In this document: positions 12,599-23,155 of the stretch, one piece after another
Numbering within the stretch: position 1 is the first letter of the stretch
Layout of the letters: every line of letters begins with the position of its first letter
Origin: Hyperoplus lanceolatus
Lineage: Eukaryota > Chordata > Actinopteri > Uranoscopiformes > Ammodytidae
Direction: 5' to 3'
Assembly: GCA_026929865.2 (NCBI GenBank)
Contig: CM049396.1
Span: forward strand, 23,393,001-23,457,000
Length of the DNA stretch: 64,000 bases
Position numbers and translations under genes: made by a program
The notes under the pieces: generated by a model
What the model was told of the DNA's origin: nothing
The model's input: the letters and a program-made list of their open reading frames with translations, nothing else
Databases searched by the model: none

Positions 12599-13518
12599 AG
12601 CCACTACGAGTAACATGGCACGTTGGCGTCCCCTTTGGACAAAAGCGGTAGTATTTTTACTACCGCTGTCGCAAAGCTGTTTACTAGCGCGTGCCAGGCG
12701 CGTGAGTGTGAACTGAGAAGGGAGCAATATAGTGCATGTCCGTGTGTTGAAAGTGTGAGGACTCTTTTCGGCTCCGTGAGAGTGGTTTTGACACTGCATG
12801 AACTAATGCCAGTCACTGCCACACGCACCTGATTGCAATGCTGATTGCTAACTACTCTCTCTCACGGAGCTGAAAGATTACGTGTCCGACTCCTCACAGA
12901 AAGCGAATGAACGATAGACGGCAGTTAGTATGGATCACGATGAGGTAATGTGTTTGTGTTGTTGATGTAAATAATGACTATTTCAGGTAATGGTTATCTG
13001 ATGATGGTGAAGCAAAGCAAACTTTGTGTTAGTACCAACCGCTCATTCATTTAGGAGTAAACACTGCAGTCTAGTTTCGCTCTCGTGAAATTGTATGCAC
13101 GTTGCATGGCAACGCCCTCGTCCCCCGTAGCCTATATCACTCTCTCTTTTAGCTTTTCTTCATTGCATTTTCTTTTTTTTTTCTTTGATGGTTCAGCCCC
13201 GTTATCAGTCATTATGACGACAAATAACTGTATCAAACAAGGCTCCCGCTCCCCTTCCCTCACCTGGAGGGATAGGCTTCTCAATTCACGTTGCTGCGCC
13301 GCACTGAAATCTGCGACCAATACGGATATGTGACCATAGAGCTTGCACGAGCGAACCGAAAATCGGACTGGGTGTGCGACCAGACCAAAAGCAGTAATAA
13401 AAACTATTTTAAAACGTCTTTCTTTGCACTGATGGTCTCGTTTGCTGTTTAAGGTTTATGATTATCAGAGGAAACATGAGGCTGTTTAAAAGATATTTAA
13501 ATGTTACTCGTAGCCGCT
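12599..13518. mobile_element. TTAA-flanked non-autonomous element (piggyBac or Kolobok type)
   Basis: AGCCACTACGAGTAACAT at 12599 is mirrored by ATGTTACTCGTAGCCGCT ending at 13518 (one mismatch). Both ends are bordered by TTAA (12595-12598 and 13519-13522). The 920-bp body contains an inverted pair around 12765 and 12860 (CTCTCACGGAGCTGAAAG against CTTTTCGGCTCCGTGAGAG) and no transposase. TTAA targets fit piggyBac or Kolobok; the sequence alone does not decide between them. Confidence 0.82.
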
Positions 13519-13522
13519 TTAA

Positions 13523-14695
13523 AGTGTATTAAAAGAATATGAAAAAGGCAAATAGCAGCCTGTTGGTGGGATCACAAACATGAGGATCCACTGATTTGTC
13601 CATACTGATCATACAGCACACAATCTTAACACCTAACCCGTTTCTGTTCCCATAAAACCCACACATTGGATTATAAATCAAAGCCAAATAACGATGAAAG
13701 AAACTCCCCTGAATAGGATCACTCAGTGGGAGTAGAAAGCCAGCAATAAAGATCTAATGGAAATACTTTCCAACAGTATCAGAGATCATAAGACCTAGGA
13801 GATTAGGACAAAGAGGGGAAAATTAGACCCTACATTACATCGCTGGGACAGTGTCAGTGGTGCCCAGGGAGATAGGAGGAATCGATAGGTAAGGTACATA
13901 ATTGAATGAAACATTATCAGGAAGCTACATTGACGAGTCATTTTCCCCAGAAACCCCCAGGTTCCCCCAGGCCTCCTCTTGAAGAGGGTGACGGCATATG
14001 GAAGTGTATTGACACAACAAAACATTTGAGAGGACAAAATTGACTAGAACACTAGTACATTGTACCAATCATCTTCAGAGAGTGCACAGCTATGGATTTC
14101 TAAGATCGGAATTAGATTTGTAGACGGGGGAGGACAGAAGTGTGAGCAGATGATTTTTAAAAAGTTAATATAGTGGCAGTGTTAGCTTCATGTAACACCT
14201 ATTTCTGGTGTGATTTTCTGATCTAAATGTTGGATTTCCTCATTTCATCTTGTACTGTTAAAATAATCATTTGAACTAATAAATATTCTGAGAACCATGT
14301 TAGTGTGATGTAAAGGTATTTGAATGGGTCTGATTCAACGGTTTAAACAACAAATGCGCCAAAAATCTAATAATAAACTCTGCAACTGTAAAGAGATAAG
14401 CATTTTGAGCCCAAACTTTTTCAGTTTTTGTTGGCAATGTACATCCATTACATTACTGGACATAAATTCAGAGAACAAGAACATGTGACTCCCTTCTCAA
14501 ATCATTCAATTTAATGACAACTAAAGGAATTCCTATTCAAGAATGGTCTTCTTTTGGGGAGCGTGTCTATGTTCCAACTGCCTTTATGTACCCACATTTC
14601 TAAGTAATCTAACTGTATTAAATTAACCGTGTCCCCTTACTCTAACCACCCAGCTGTGATGTCTTAACCTAATCGGCAATTTCAGGAACATAGGG
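13523..14695. other. Spacer without recognisable genes
   Basis: No domain-bearing ORF or repeat boundary is seen apart from the short similarity at 14645-14690 to 2650-2695. Confidence 0.45.
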
Positions 14696-15467
14696 CCAGT
14701 GTTGTGCCTGAACGCGTTCATATTGGGGGCGAACGTGAACTGAACGTATGTATTTCTGCCTCATGAACGTTTTTGCGAACGCGCTCATTCTGGCGTTTGT
14801 GAACGGCGCTCCTACAGTCGTTCAATCGTTCATCGAGTGCCAGATTTCTATCGAAAACCCCCGCTAAAAGACAGTGTAAACAGCCCTTAATATGTAGCTG
14901 AAAAACACCCAATCTGGCAACACATGCCACCACAGTGTCGCACCGCCGCTGCGTCATCAAAATGCGAAACACAGCGGAAAAAAAACAAAAACAAATGAAT
15001 GCAGCAGCACTTACTCAGACCATGTACCTAGCCTCAGGCTATACCCTCTTCTTTGTATGATTGTTACCTACCTCAGATTGTGTTTGTGTTAACCCTCTGA
15101 ACCCGGAGCCCGCAGTACTGCGTTCTAACGGTGATTTCGTTATGTTTTAATACATTATTTAACATTATCAAATCGCAGCAATGTGGTTTAAATATCTCCG
15201 GAAAGCTGGGATTCTGCCCTTTCAGGGACATATTCTCACGATAGTATACGTGACTCACAGCCAGAGATATGTTGCTGAGAAGCGCGAAAATGTATCAATC
15301 CTTTCCGTTGCGCTACTGGCTGAGCCGCTTGTCAATCAACATTTTGCGAAAACGTCATCGGCCCTTTCCCTTGCGTGATTGGTAGAGCTGCTTGCTGTCA
15401 TATTTTGTGAAAAACCATCCAATCAACTTGGTGTAATCACTAAGGACCTCCCCATTACTTGTCAAAC

Positions 15468-16003
15468 ATGTTTACAATCACTGAACAAAGGACTCCTATT
15501 CATGCTACTATTTCGACTTCACCATGGCGCGGATGTTCGACAGCTGAGGCCCGCGACGAGATTCAGAGGAGCAGTAATGAGGAAGACGCCAATTCCGACA
15601 TTGAGGGCTTTGACGAAGAGGAATATGAAGATGACATGGATCCATTTGAAGACGGGTAAGAGCATTTATTTGACAAAACGTCTGTTTTTGTAATGGAAGC
15701 TAAGTGTGAACATGTAAACTAGCTTGAATGTTGCGTCCGTGACATGACCGATTTTTTTTTTGGAACTGACGTGACAGAGCTGTATACTCTTGTCGCCAGC
15801 CTTCTGTTGTTTGAAAACAAGTAATAGTTTTCAAAAGGTAGAGAATAGAAATATATTTCAATAGTCTTACTTTATTCTCCGCGTCCGCAGTGTCTGTGCA
15901 TTATTGATTTAGTGGGTGCAACAATGTAGGCTAGGTTCAAAACAGTACAATCTTCCCCGTGTGTCTCAATTTTGTTTGCTAGCTGTCTCGCATAAATGGA
16001 CAC

Positions 16004-16080
<77 letters not shown>

Positions 16081-17480
16081 AATATTTTTGCGTATGAGTA
16101 CGAAAATGGTGAATGAACCAGCATAGGCATTAATCGGTGGCAGTGCAGCGCTGTCTGTTGTGGGAGATGGAAAGTCGTCATTTAGTCTGGCTGAGGGGAG
16201 GAGACAGAAGTTACGAGAGAGAGAGAGAGAGAGAAACAAACATATTGTAGTAGGCTATACAGCTGTTTATAAACGGGTATAATAATTTATTTTAGAAATT
16301 GCAAATGAAGCTCTGTGTGTCAATGTTAGATAGCTTGAATTTTGCATTCTTGACATTACAGGGACTGATTTCTCTATTGATAGCACTACTTTTGTTTGAA
16401 AATAATAGTAATAGGTGTGTATTCTGTGTAAAATTATTTACCTTTACAATTTACAAATAGTAGAGAATGGAAATGTTTTTGCATCGACTTTTATTACACT
16501 GTTGTTTGCAAATACAAGTTGTGAAGTTTGAATATTTTTGTTATGAGATAATGAGACTGATTTCTGTGAATCTGTGGCAGGTCCAGGAGAAGAGGAGAAC
16601 CACCCGCAAGAGGTCCCGTGTCCCAACTCCACCAGCACCCCCTACGCAGCAGCGGGCTTGGAAGACTGAGGAAGACACCGCTCCTCCTGTCTCCAGGTTT
16701 CAACCTGCACACACCCCTGGCCCACAGCTAGGCACACACTTCTACACACCAATTGAGCTCTTCAAATTGTGTTTCACTGCACACACTGTACACACACTCT
16801 GTAGCAACACAAACAAACAGGCTGCCAAAAAAATTGCCATGGGTAAAAAGTTTAAATGCACTGATTTGACAGTTGAGGAGTTTTACAAGTACATTGGACT
16901 CCTCTTTTACATGGCCCTGGTTAGACTACACCACATTGCTGATTACTGGAGGCAGAACCACAGTTTAACCTGTCCATTTGTGGCAACAGTCATGAGTAGG
17001 GACAGATTTGGTGTCATCTCCTGGAACTTACACATAATTGATCCAGATAAAGATGTAAACAATGATAGGAAGAAGGGAACGCCACAATTCGACAAACTCT
17101 TCAGGGTCAAACCTCTCCTCAATTCGATTATTTTCATCCACACTAATACCTGGCTGTGGATGAAAGGATGGTTGCCTCAAAGGTTAAAACCGGAATGACT
17201 CAATACATGAAGGCCAAACCTACTAAGTGGGGTTTCAAATTGTTCGTTTTGGCGGACTCAAGCAATGGCTACACCATAGATTTTAACATTTACACGGGGA
17301 AAAGTGACATCCCCTCCGGACATGGCTTCTCTTACGATGCTGTAATGTCACTTGTGCAGCCATACCTAGGGACAGGGTATCACATTTACACGGATTGTGA
17401 TGCGTCCCTTTCATTACACATCCCATGGACCTTTTTATATGTGGTATCAAGTCATTATTCAGTCTCATTTTGCTTAATTC
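15468..17480 (+). pseudogene. PGBD4-like piggyBac transposase
   Basis: A first exon at 15468-15655 encodes an acidic N-terminus (SDIEGFDEEEYEDDMDPFED) and ends at a GTAAG donor. The next exon begins after a CAG at 16580. It carries a basic stretch, then the core: YIGLLFYMALVRLHHIADYW, MSRDRFGVISWNLHI, and, after a frameshift near 17125, DERMVASKVKTGMTQYMKAK with the first catalytic Asp, then GYHIYTD at the second. The family normally continues for about 200 more residues including the third Asp and a cysteine-rich tail. Here the sequence loses homology right after YTD at about 17400. The intron contains a long GT run. The enzyme is therefore truncated and frameshifted. Confidence 0.88.
16006..16079. 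repeat. (GT)n microsatellite
   Basis: This is an uninterrupted run of about 37 GT units within the piggyBac intron. Confidence 0.97.
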
Positions 17481-17509
17481 CTCATATGTGGTCAAAGTAG
17501 AGTAAGAGA

Positions 17510-18850
17510 CTATTTGTATTTTGGCAAATTTGATTTTAGTCATGTTTTTTTGCACTTCCCAACTTTTTTTGGGAAAATGACAGTGCATTATAGAAGCTAA
17601 TGCTTTGTAAATGGGGATAATGCTTTCACTCAGCAGGATAGTACTCTTTTTGTTTTCATGCCTGTTCACTTTTCTTGGCTCATTTGTTGTCTGTCTGTTC
17701 TCTTCCAGTTTTCCCTGGTGGAGACAAGACGGTGTGGATCAGGTCCTTCCTCTGGCAGCATCTGAAGTCCTCCTGCATCCACACTATTCATATTTTATTT
17801 TAGTATTAGCATGTTAACATTAGTCAATTATTGTATTTCTTCATGATTTTTTTGTAAGTGACATCTATTATAAAAATCGGACTTCAAATTTCAGCATTTG
17901 GCAAAATATATATTTTTTTTACATTGGTCTAGGGCAATATTGAACCTTCCTTACTGAGAGCTGAGAGTGTTCTTAACATTTTGATATGAATCACCTGGGT
18001 ATTATGTTATCTACTTGCCCTCTAAAATGGTAATTTATAAAAGCATGTAAATCGAGAAAATGCCCTTAAACCTAACCCCATAAAACGTTGGGACAAAAAA
18101 ATCATTTTTGTCATGTTTTTTGTACTTCTCAACCTTTTTTGGGAAAAATTCCAGTGTATTTTAGAAGCTAATGTTTTGGAGAGGCAATTTCAAGAGCCAA
18201 AACAATTTGTCCTGGGGAATAAAGGTATTATTGCACATAAGTTTCCAAATTTTTCAAAAATCTTACTTCAAATTGCAGCTTTTGTGTCAAAATATTTTTT
18301 TTCACATTGGTCTAGGACAAAATTGAAACTCCCTAATATAGAGCTGGCAGTGTTCTGAACATTTTGATATGAATCACCTGGGTATTATGTTATCTACTTG
18401 CCCTCTAAAATGGTAATTTATAAAAGCATGTAAAATCGAGAAAATGCCCTTAGATCTCAACCCAAAAAACGTTAGGACAAAAAGATCATTTTAGTCATGT
18501 TTTTTGCTCTTCCCAACCTTTTTATGGAAAAATTCCAGTACATTTTAGAAGCTAATGTTTTGGAGAAGCAATTTCAAGAGCCAAAATAACTCAATCAGAT
18601 GAATAAAGGTATTATTTCACACAAATTTCAAATTTTTTCAAAAATCGCCCCATTTCAAAAATCGGACTTCAAATTTCAACATTTATGTCAAAATATTTTT
18701 TTTTACATTGGACTAGGCAAAATTGAACCTTCCTCACTGAGAGTTGAGAGTGTTCTGAACATTTTGATATGAATCACCTGGGTATTATGTTATCTACTTG
18801 CCCTCTAAAATGGTAATTTATAAAAGCATGTAAAATCGAGAAAAAGGCCT
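17510..18850. repeat. Tandem repeats of about 385-400 bp inside piggyBac
   Basis: The block AACATTTTGATATGAATCAC begins at 17975, 18358 and 18758, so spacings are 383 and 400 bp. Each unit also carries AAAAGCATGTAAATCGAG or the close variant AAAAGCATGTAAAATCGAG, a TCATGTTTTTTGC-like stretch, GGAAAAATTCCAGT and AGAAGCTAATG. A partial fourth copy starts near 17510. The last unit runs into the 3' TIR. Copies differ by small indels and substitutions. Confidence 0.9.
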
Positions 18851-19372
18851 CAGGGCTCAGAGGGTTAATAAGTATGTCAACACATCTTCTGGACTTTGTT
18901 GTTAACAGTAGGCCCTACACTGCAGTTTAGAATGGTCTCCTTGAGGGTTTTCCTAGTTTAAGTTGTAGGCTAATTTGTTTGTAGAACCTGCCTGGTATAT
19001 TTTTCCAGTATTGCTTTCTTTGAATGAAATTTCATGTGAATTGTTTCCAGGTTTGGAAAATTATAAATTGCACCTTAACCGTTTTTGTTTGAATAATTCT
19101 TCATTAAAAAGATCATTCAAAAAGCAACTTTTTCCTCATGTTTTTGAGAATATACTATAGGGATAAAAGCTGCAGCTGGCTTCTAGTGTGGACTGAATGT
19201 TATTGAAATAATTTCTGTCTGTGGTTTTATATGGTATGTGGCAATTATTTAGAAAAATAATAGCCTGCAGCAACATATTTAAAAAAAAAGAACTATGAAC
19301 TAGTTCATTTTTGAACGGTGAACTTAGTTCATAATTTTGAATTATGAACTATGAACTGAACTAGTTCATGTA

Positions 19373-20138
19373 TGTTGTGAAAATAAGTCAACCAGGATGC
19401 GTGAAGGACAGAGTTTCCAGTCAGGAGGTAAAGTTAATAAAGTGATATTTATTTCACCAAACAGCAGAATAGATGGCTCCGTACAGTTAAACGTGCACGG
19501 ACCTAAACATGAGAAGTCAACCTAGAGTTAAGTTCTCAAAGAAAAGGCGCTTAAACAGAGTGCGCGGAAGCATAAGTAGGATTCTTCTTGTGAAGTCCTA
19601 TTGGTCAAAGTCAAATGATGCAGACGGGGCGTATTCTACTGTACGCGGTCTGGTTGGAGCACTGAATATGGCCATTCAAGCTGGCTCTCTCTCTTCCAGG
19701 GTTCATCTTCCTCTTCTTATCAGTGATGATGTGTGCATGTTGTCGAGGTGCATAAAGAGGGGGCCCTTTGTCAATCTAATCTCTAAGTGTGTGTGTGTCC
19801 GCTCTAAGGTCAACCAAAGTTCTTTCCACGTTTCACTTCTGCAACCTTACAGTGCTATGGGTCAGTATAAGTTCTACATGTGTCAGTTCTCTAATTAGTG
19901 TGTGCTTAGGGTCAATCAGAGTTTCCTGAGAGTATCACTTCTTCTTCTGTGTACAGCCAGCCGAAATAAAACTGTCTGGGGATTCAAACTCTCTTAATAA
20001 TTCTCACTCAATCAGGGGCCTGCTGATTTAAAGCTATTATGTATAATATGTTTGTTATTCTAGTGCCTGTTGATTAAAGCTATCATGTGTAATATATGTA
20101 TTATGAGTGGGCATCTCTAAAAGTTAATTTTCTCTACA
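19373..20138 (-). mobile_element. Solo LTR, 766 bp
   Basis: The segment starts TGTTGTG and ends CTCTACA, the TG...CA ends of an LTR. It is flanked by a perfect 4-bp duplication TGTA (19369-19372 and 20139-20142). Removing it rejoins the hAT sequence GTTCATGTAGAAAAAG. On the minus strand an AATAAA lies about 75-80 bp before the 3' end, so the LTR probably reads in that direction. No internal region or second LTR is present, so it is the product of LTR-LTR recombination. Confidence 0.75.
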
Positions 20139-20167
20139 TGTAGAAAAAGAACTTACCAAACACTCTT

Positions 20168-21301
20168 CACTCTTGCTGAGGTTACACACGGCGAAAATGA
20201 TTCTTTCGAGCAATCAACAGACGGCAGTGTGTAGCTCCACCTTTTCGGCCCCCTTTCAGGCGGCTGGTACCTCAATGGAAGAGTACCGAAAATAGGAGCG
20301 GTTAAGCTCGCTTATATCCGTACCCTACCCAACTTTTGGCAAATAAGAAGGCAAAATAACCAGACCGAACCGGTGGAATCGAGGCATAAGTCAATGTCAG
20401 TGAAAATAACTTCTGAGGGTCCTGCGGGATTCCAGTTTTGCAAACCCACAATGGTCAGTACCGGAACCAAGCCGTGGCCCTAAATTGACATCAGATTAAA
20501 AGAACACAGACTACAAAGTCACTCACTTTTAAGTGCTTTAACTGTGCCTTTTGTTGAACTAGCTAGCAGCCTATATCGCTGTAGTATCAGTGATGTCCCT
20601 CCTTTTAACCATTCCACCATGTCCCTCAATTACTCTCCACTATATAGTCATACATCAATGGTGTCATTCTCTGCCCTACCAATCGATCCGTACAATGAAA
20701 ATAACTAGGAATGAAGGATTAGGTTGAATATATTCATAATTATCCTTTATGTTGTGCCTGAGTGCAAAACGCACGAAAAGATTGATGACTCAAACGACCT
20801 CGGTATCAGCATACCTATTATCAATCGGTGCAAACGGAATGTTTTCAGCAGTTACTCTGTCCTAGATAGCATACTGTTTATCTGATAGCCAAAAAGATTC
20901 ATTACCTTCTCTGCAATGAGAACATGAAATACAGGTCACTGCTGTGATTAAATTCTAAAGCCTATATGGGTCAAATGTAATCCACAGCAGCACTGTTGCA
21001 ACAGTCATCCATCAGATATCAAGGAAAAGAAAAAAATATTACAAGTTCATTTTAGAAAAGATATTTGTAGCAGATCTAGTTCGTACCTGACTTTATCATA
21101 ATTTTTATGTCTTTAGACATCTTCAGTGTTAATTAGAAGAAAATTTAAAAAAAATTGTGCTTAAAATTAAGGCAATGTGCAGGCATTTTTTTTTTTGCAG
21201 AGAAAAAATAAAGTGAAGGGAAGTTTCCTTCTCGACCTATGTTCCTCAAATTGGTGATTACGTTCAGGCCTTATGGGACAGGGAAAGGTTAGAATAGAAG
21301 T

Positions 21302-21302
<1 letters not shown>
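20168..21302. other. Spacer; one unassigned repeat-like stretch
   Basis: 20200-20490 has a GGTACC/GTACCG-rich composition (GGTACCTCAATGG, GAGTACCGAAAATAGG, CAGTACCGGAACC) reminiscent of Ac-like hAT MITEs. No terminal repeats or TSD were found. The rest shows nothing recognisable. Confidence 0.4.

Positions 21303-21355
<53 letters not shown>
21303..21355. repeat. (AC)n microsatellite
   Basis: This is an uninterrupted run of about 26 AC units. Confidence 0.97.
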
Positions 21356-21359
<4 letters not shown>

Positions 21360-21594
21360 CTACTCTTGTGGGGGGCCAGACATTGCTACTACGCCCCTCT
21401 GCCTGTTTATGTTATTGAACTAGCTTAGTAGTCAATGACTGATAAATCATTGTAGTCATGCAACATGATTAATGCCACAATACAATTAGGCCAACCTTAC
21501 ATTACATATCTCTCTCATACATGTCATAGGACATTCACAACAACAACAACAATAACAGAAAAAATAAAAATCATGGTTGAATGTTGATGCATCT

Positions 21595-22035
21595 TAGCGT
21601 GGTCCAACCAGACCATCGTACTTCATTTAATTTGTACAGAAGGTCTGGAAGTGCTGTAATTGGCAAACGTTCACTCACTTGGAGGCGGGTGTCTGTCGAA
21701 GTTTAAAACTATTGGATCTGCCCAGTGCCACTCTGGAATAGCCAACCAATCGCATCACGTTTGGTCGTCACGTGTGTCATGAGCTGGCTTTTGTCATGAG
21801 CCGGCTTTTGACGGTGCGTTCCAGTTGGACAGGGAACTCGGAAATTTCCGACTTCACTACATATTGTAGTCTATGAATCTACCGGTACCTGGCAACAGTA
21901 ACTTGTTAGAGCCTAACGTTTAGTTATTTGTACGAGAACGGTTTTAGGCGTCCATACTTTCATGATCAGATGCACTGGAACACAGACAGGTCGGAACTCG
22001 GAACTACCAAGAAGTGGGCGGGCGGAGCCAGGCTA
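21595..22035. mobile_element. Non-autonomous TIR element with 9-bp TSD
   Basis: The 441-bp segment starts TAGCGTGGTCC and ends GGAGCCAGGCTA, an imperfect inverted pair. It is flanked by the identical 9-mer GATGCATCT at 21586-21594 and 22036-22044. A 9-bp duplication would suit a Mutator-like or similar superfamily. Part of its body (CTGGCAACAGTAACTTG, GCCTAACGTTTAGTTATTTG, AGATGCACTGGAACACAG) recurs with changes at 57336-57706. There is no coding capacity. Confidence 0.75.
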
Positions 22036-22152
22036 GATGCATCTAGCTTTGTTTGGTAAAAATGGATCTGCATGTAGCACTAGTGATGACATGCCAAACA
22101 TTTATAGTTTACAATTTAACTCATATCAACACCTCAAATTGTCCTTCCATCT

Positions 22153-23022
22153 GTGCTGCAGGCCTTCCTCCAGCTCTGGACATCACACCTGACTGTCCTC
22201 CCTCACCTCCAACGGCCCATCCACCTGCAGATTTTAGTGTCCCAGGCAGACCCAGATGTTTTGATTCTGACTGAATCCTGGTTAAAGAAGAGTACAGATG
22301 ACTCTATTGTGGCAATAAATGATTATAACTTATTCAGAATAGACAGAAGCACTAGGGGTGGGGGAGTAGCTGTATATGTTAAATCCTGTTATTCTGTAAC
22401 ACTTTTACATGCCATCTCTGTTCCAAATTGCTTTGAATTTATCGCGCTAGAATTATCTTTATCGTCAAATGATTGTTTTGTTGTAATTGGTGTGTACAGG
22501 CCCCCTTCAGCTGTAACTAGCTCCTTAAACGATCTAGCACATATGCTCTCCAGTTATGTAAATAGAGAGGTAATTGTGATGGGTGATTTTAACGTTGACT
22601 GGCTTTTTGGTGCCTCTGAATCTTTCAAAGAAATCTGTAGCAACATTAATCTTACTCAATTAATAACTGAGCCCACAAGACCTAATCTAAAAAACCCAGC
22701 AAAATCAACTTTAATAGATTTAATCTTATCAAATAAAATAAATAAAATAGCCTCAGCTGGTGTCTTTGAGCTTGGGATTAGTGATCACTGCCCAGTGGCC
22801 TGTATCAGAAGTATTCATTTAAAAAGATCTCAACCTAAAATCATAATTAAGCGTAATTTTAAAGGTTTTAATGAGCAAGCCTTTTTAAGTGATCTCCATC
22901 ACAGTGACATTCAACTGACTACGCAAATTTCGGATGTTGAGTTAGCCTTAGACCATTTCATCAATGCTTTCACCTCAATTATAAACAAGCATGCGCCCCT
23001 AAAAAAACAGAGTAAAAAATAG
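22153..23022 (+). CDS. LINE endonuclease domain (5' part of ORF2)
   Basis: The frame encodes an exonuclease-endonuclease-phosphatase fold as used by LINEs to nick target DNA. LILTESWL carries the catalytic Glu, then VIGVYRPP, VMGDFNVDW with the Asp/Asn pair, and GISDHCPV, the C-terminal Ser-Asp-His motif. The first strand-helix of the domain is missing or unreadable upstream, consistent with 5' truncation. The frame closes at 23022 just after a run of seven A residues. The sequence immediately downstream in another frame (NPWFTSELSDLF) is what normally joins endonuclease to RT, so a one-base indel in the A-run most likely separates the two. The ATG at this start is not necessarily native. Confidence 0.85.
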   Translation: MLQAFLQLWTSHLTVLPHLQRPIHLQILVSQADPDVLILTESWLKKSTDDSIVAINDYNLFRIDRSTRGGGVAVYVKSCYSVTLLHAISVPNCFEFIALELSLSSNDCFVVIGVYRPPSAVTSSLNDLAHMLSSYVNREVIVMGDFNVDWLFGASESFKEICSNINLTQLITEPTRPNLKNPAKSTLIDLILSNKINKIASAGVFELGISDHCPVACIRSIHLKRSQPKIIIKRNFKGFNEQAFLSDLHHSDIQLTTQISDVELALDHFINAFTSIINKHAPLKKQSKK

Positions 23023-23155
23023 ATCAAACCCCTGGTTTACAAGTGAACTATCTGATTTATTTTCCGAGAGAAATAAAGCATGGTCTGTAGCTAGACGCTC
23101 TGGAGATAATACCAATTGGACAATTTTTAGACACCTTAGGAATAAATGCACAGCC

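Larger units (their letters stand above)
15093..18864 (+). mobile_element. piggyBac transposon, decayed autonomous copy
   Basis: It is bordered by TTAA on both sides (15089-15092 and 18865-18868). It starts CCCTCTGAACCCGGAGCC and ends GGCCTCAGGGCTCAGAGGG, a good inverted pair beginning with the CCC usual for piggyBac. The left half carries a PGBD4-like transposase gene. The right third is a set of tandem repeats of about 385-400 bp. It lies inside the hAT remnant of 14696-20167. Multiple lesions in the gene make it immobile on its own. Confidence 0.93.
14696..20167. mobile_element. hAT-like element, split by a piggyBac and a solo LTR
   Basis: The left part (14696-15092) begins CAGTGTTGTGCCTGAACG and is rich in GAACG/CGTTC motifs. 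After removing the nested piggyBac (15093-18864) and solo LTR (19373-20138), the right part holds GAACTAGTTCA-rich sequence at 19290-19372 and ends GAACTTACCAAACACTC at about 20166. This is an imperfect inverse of the left end. That palindromic GAAC/GTTC style is typical of one fish hAT family. No transposase remains, and an 8-bp TSD is not clear. Confidence 0.6.

Noticed and set aside
15916..16239. Long Val-Cys or His-Thr repeat proteins
   Set aside because: These are translations of the (GT)n microsatellite, not genes.
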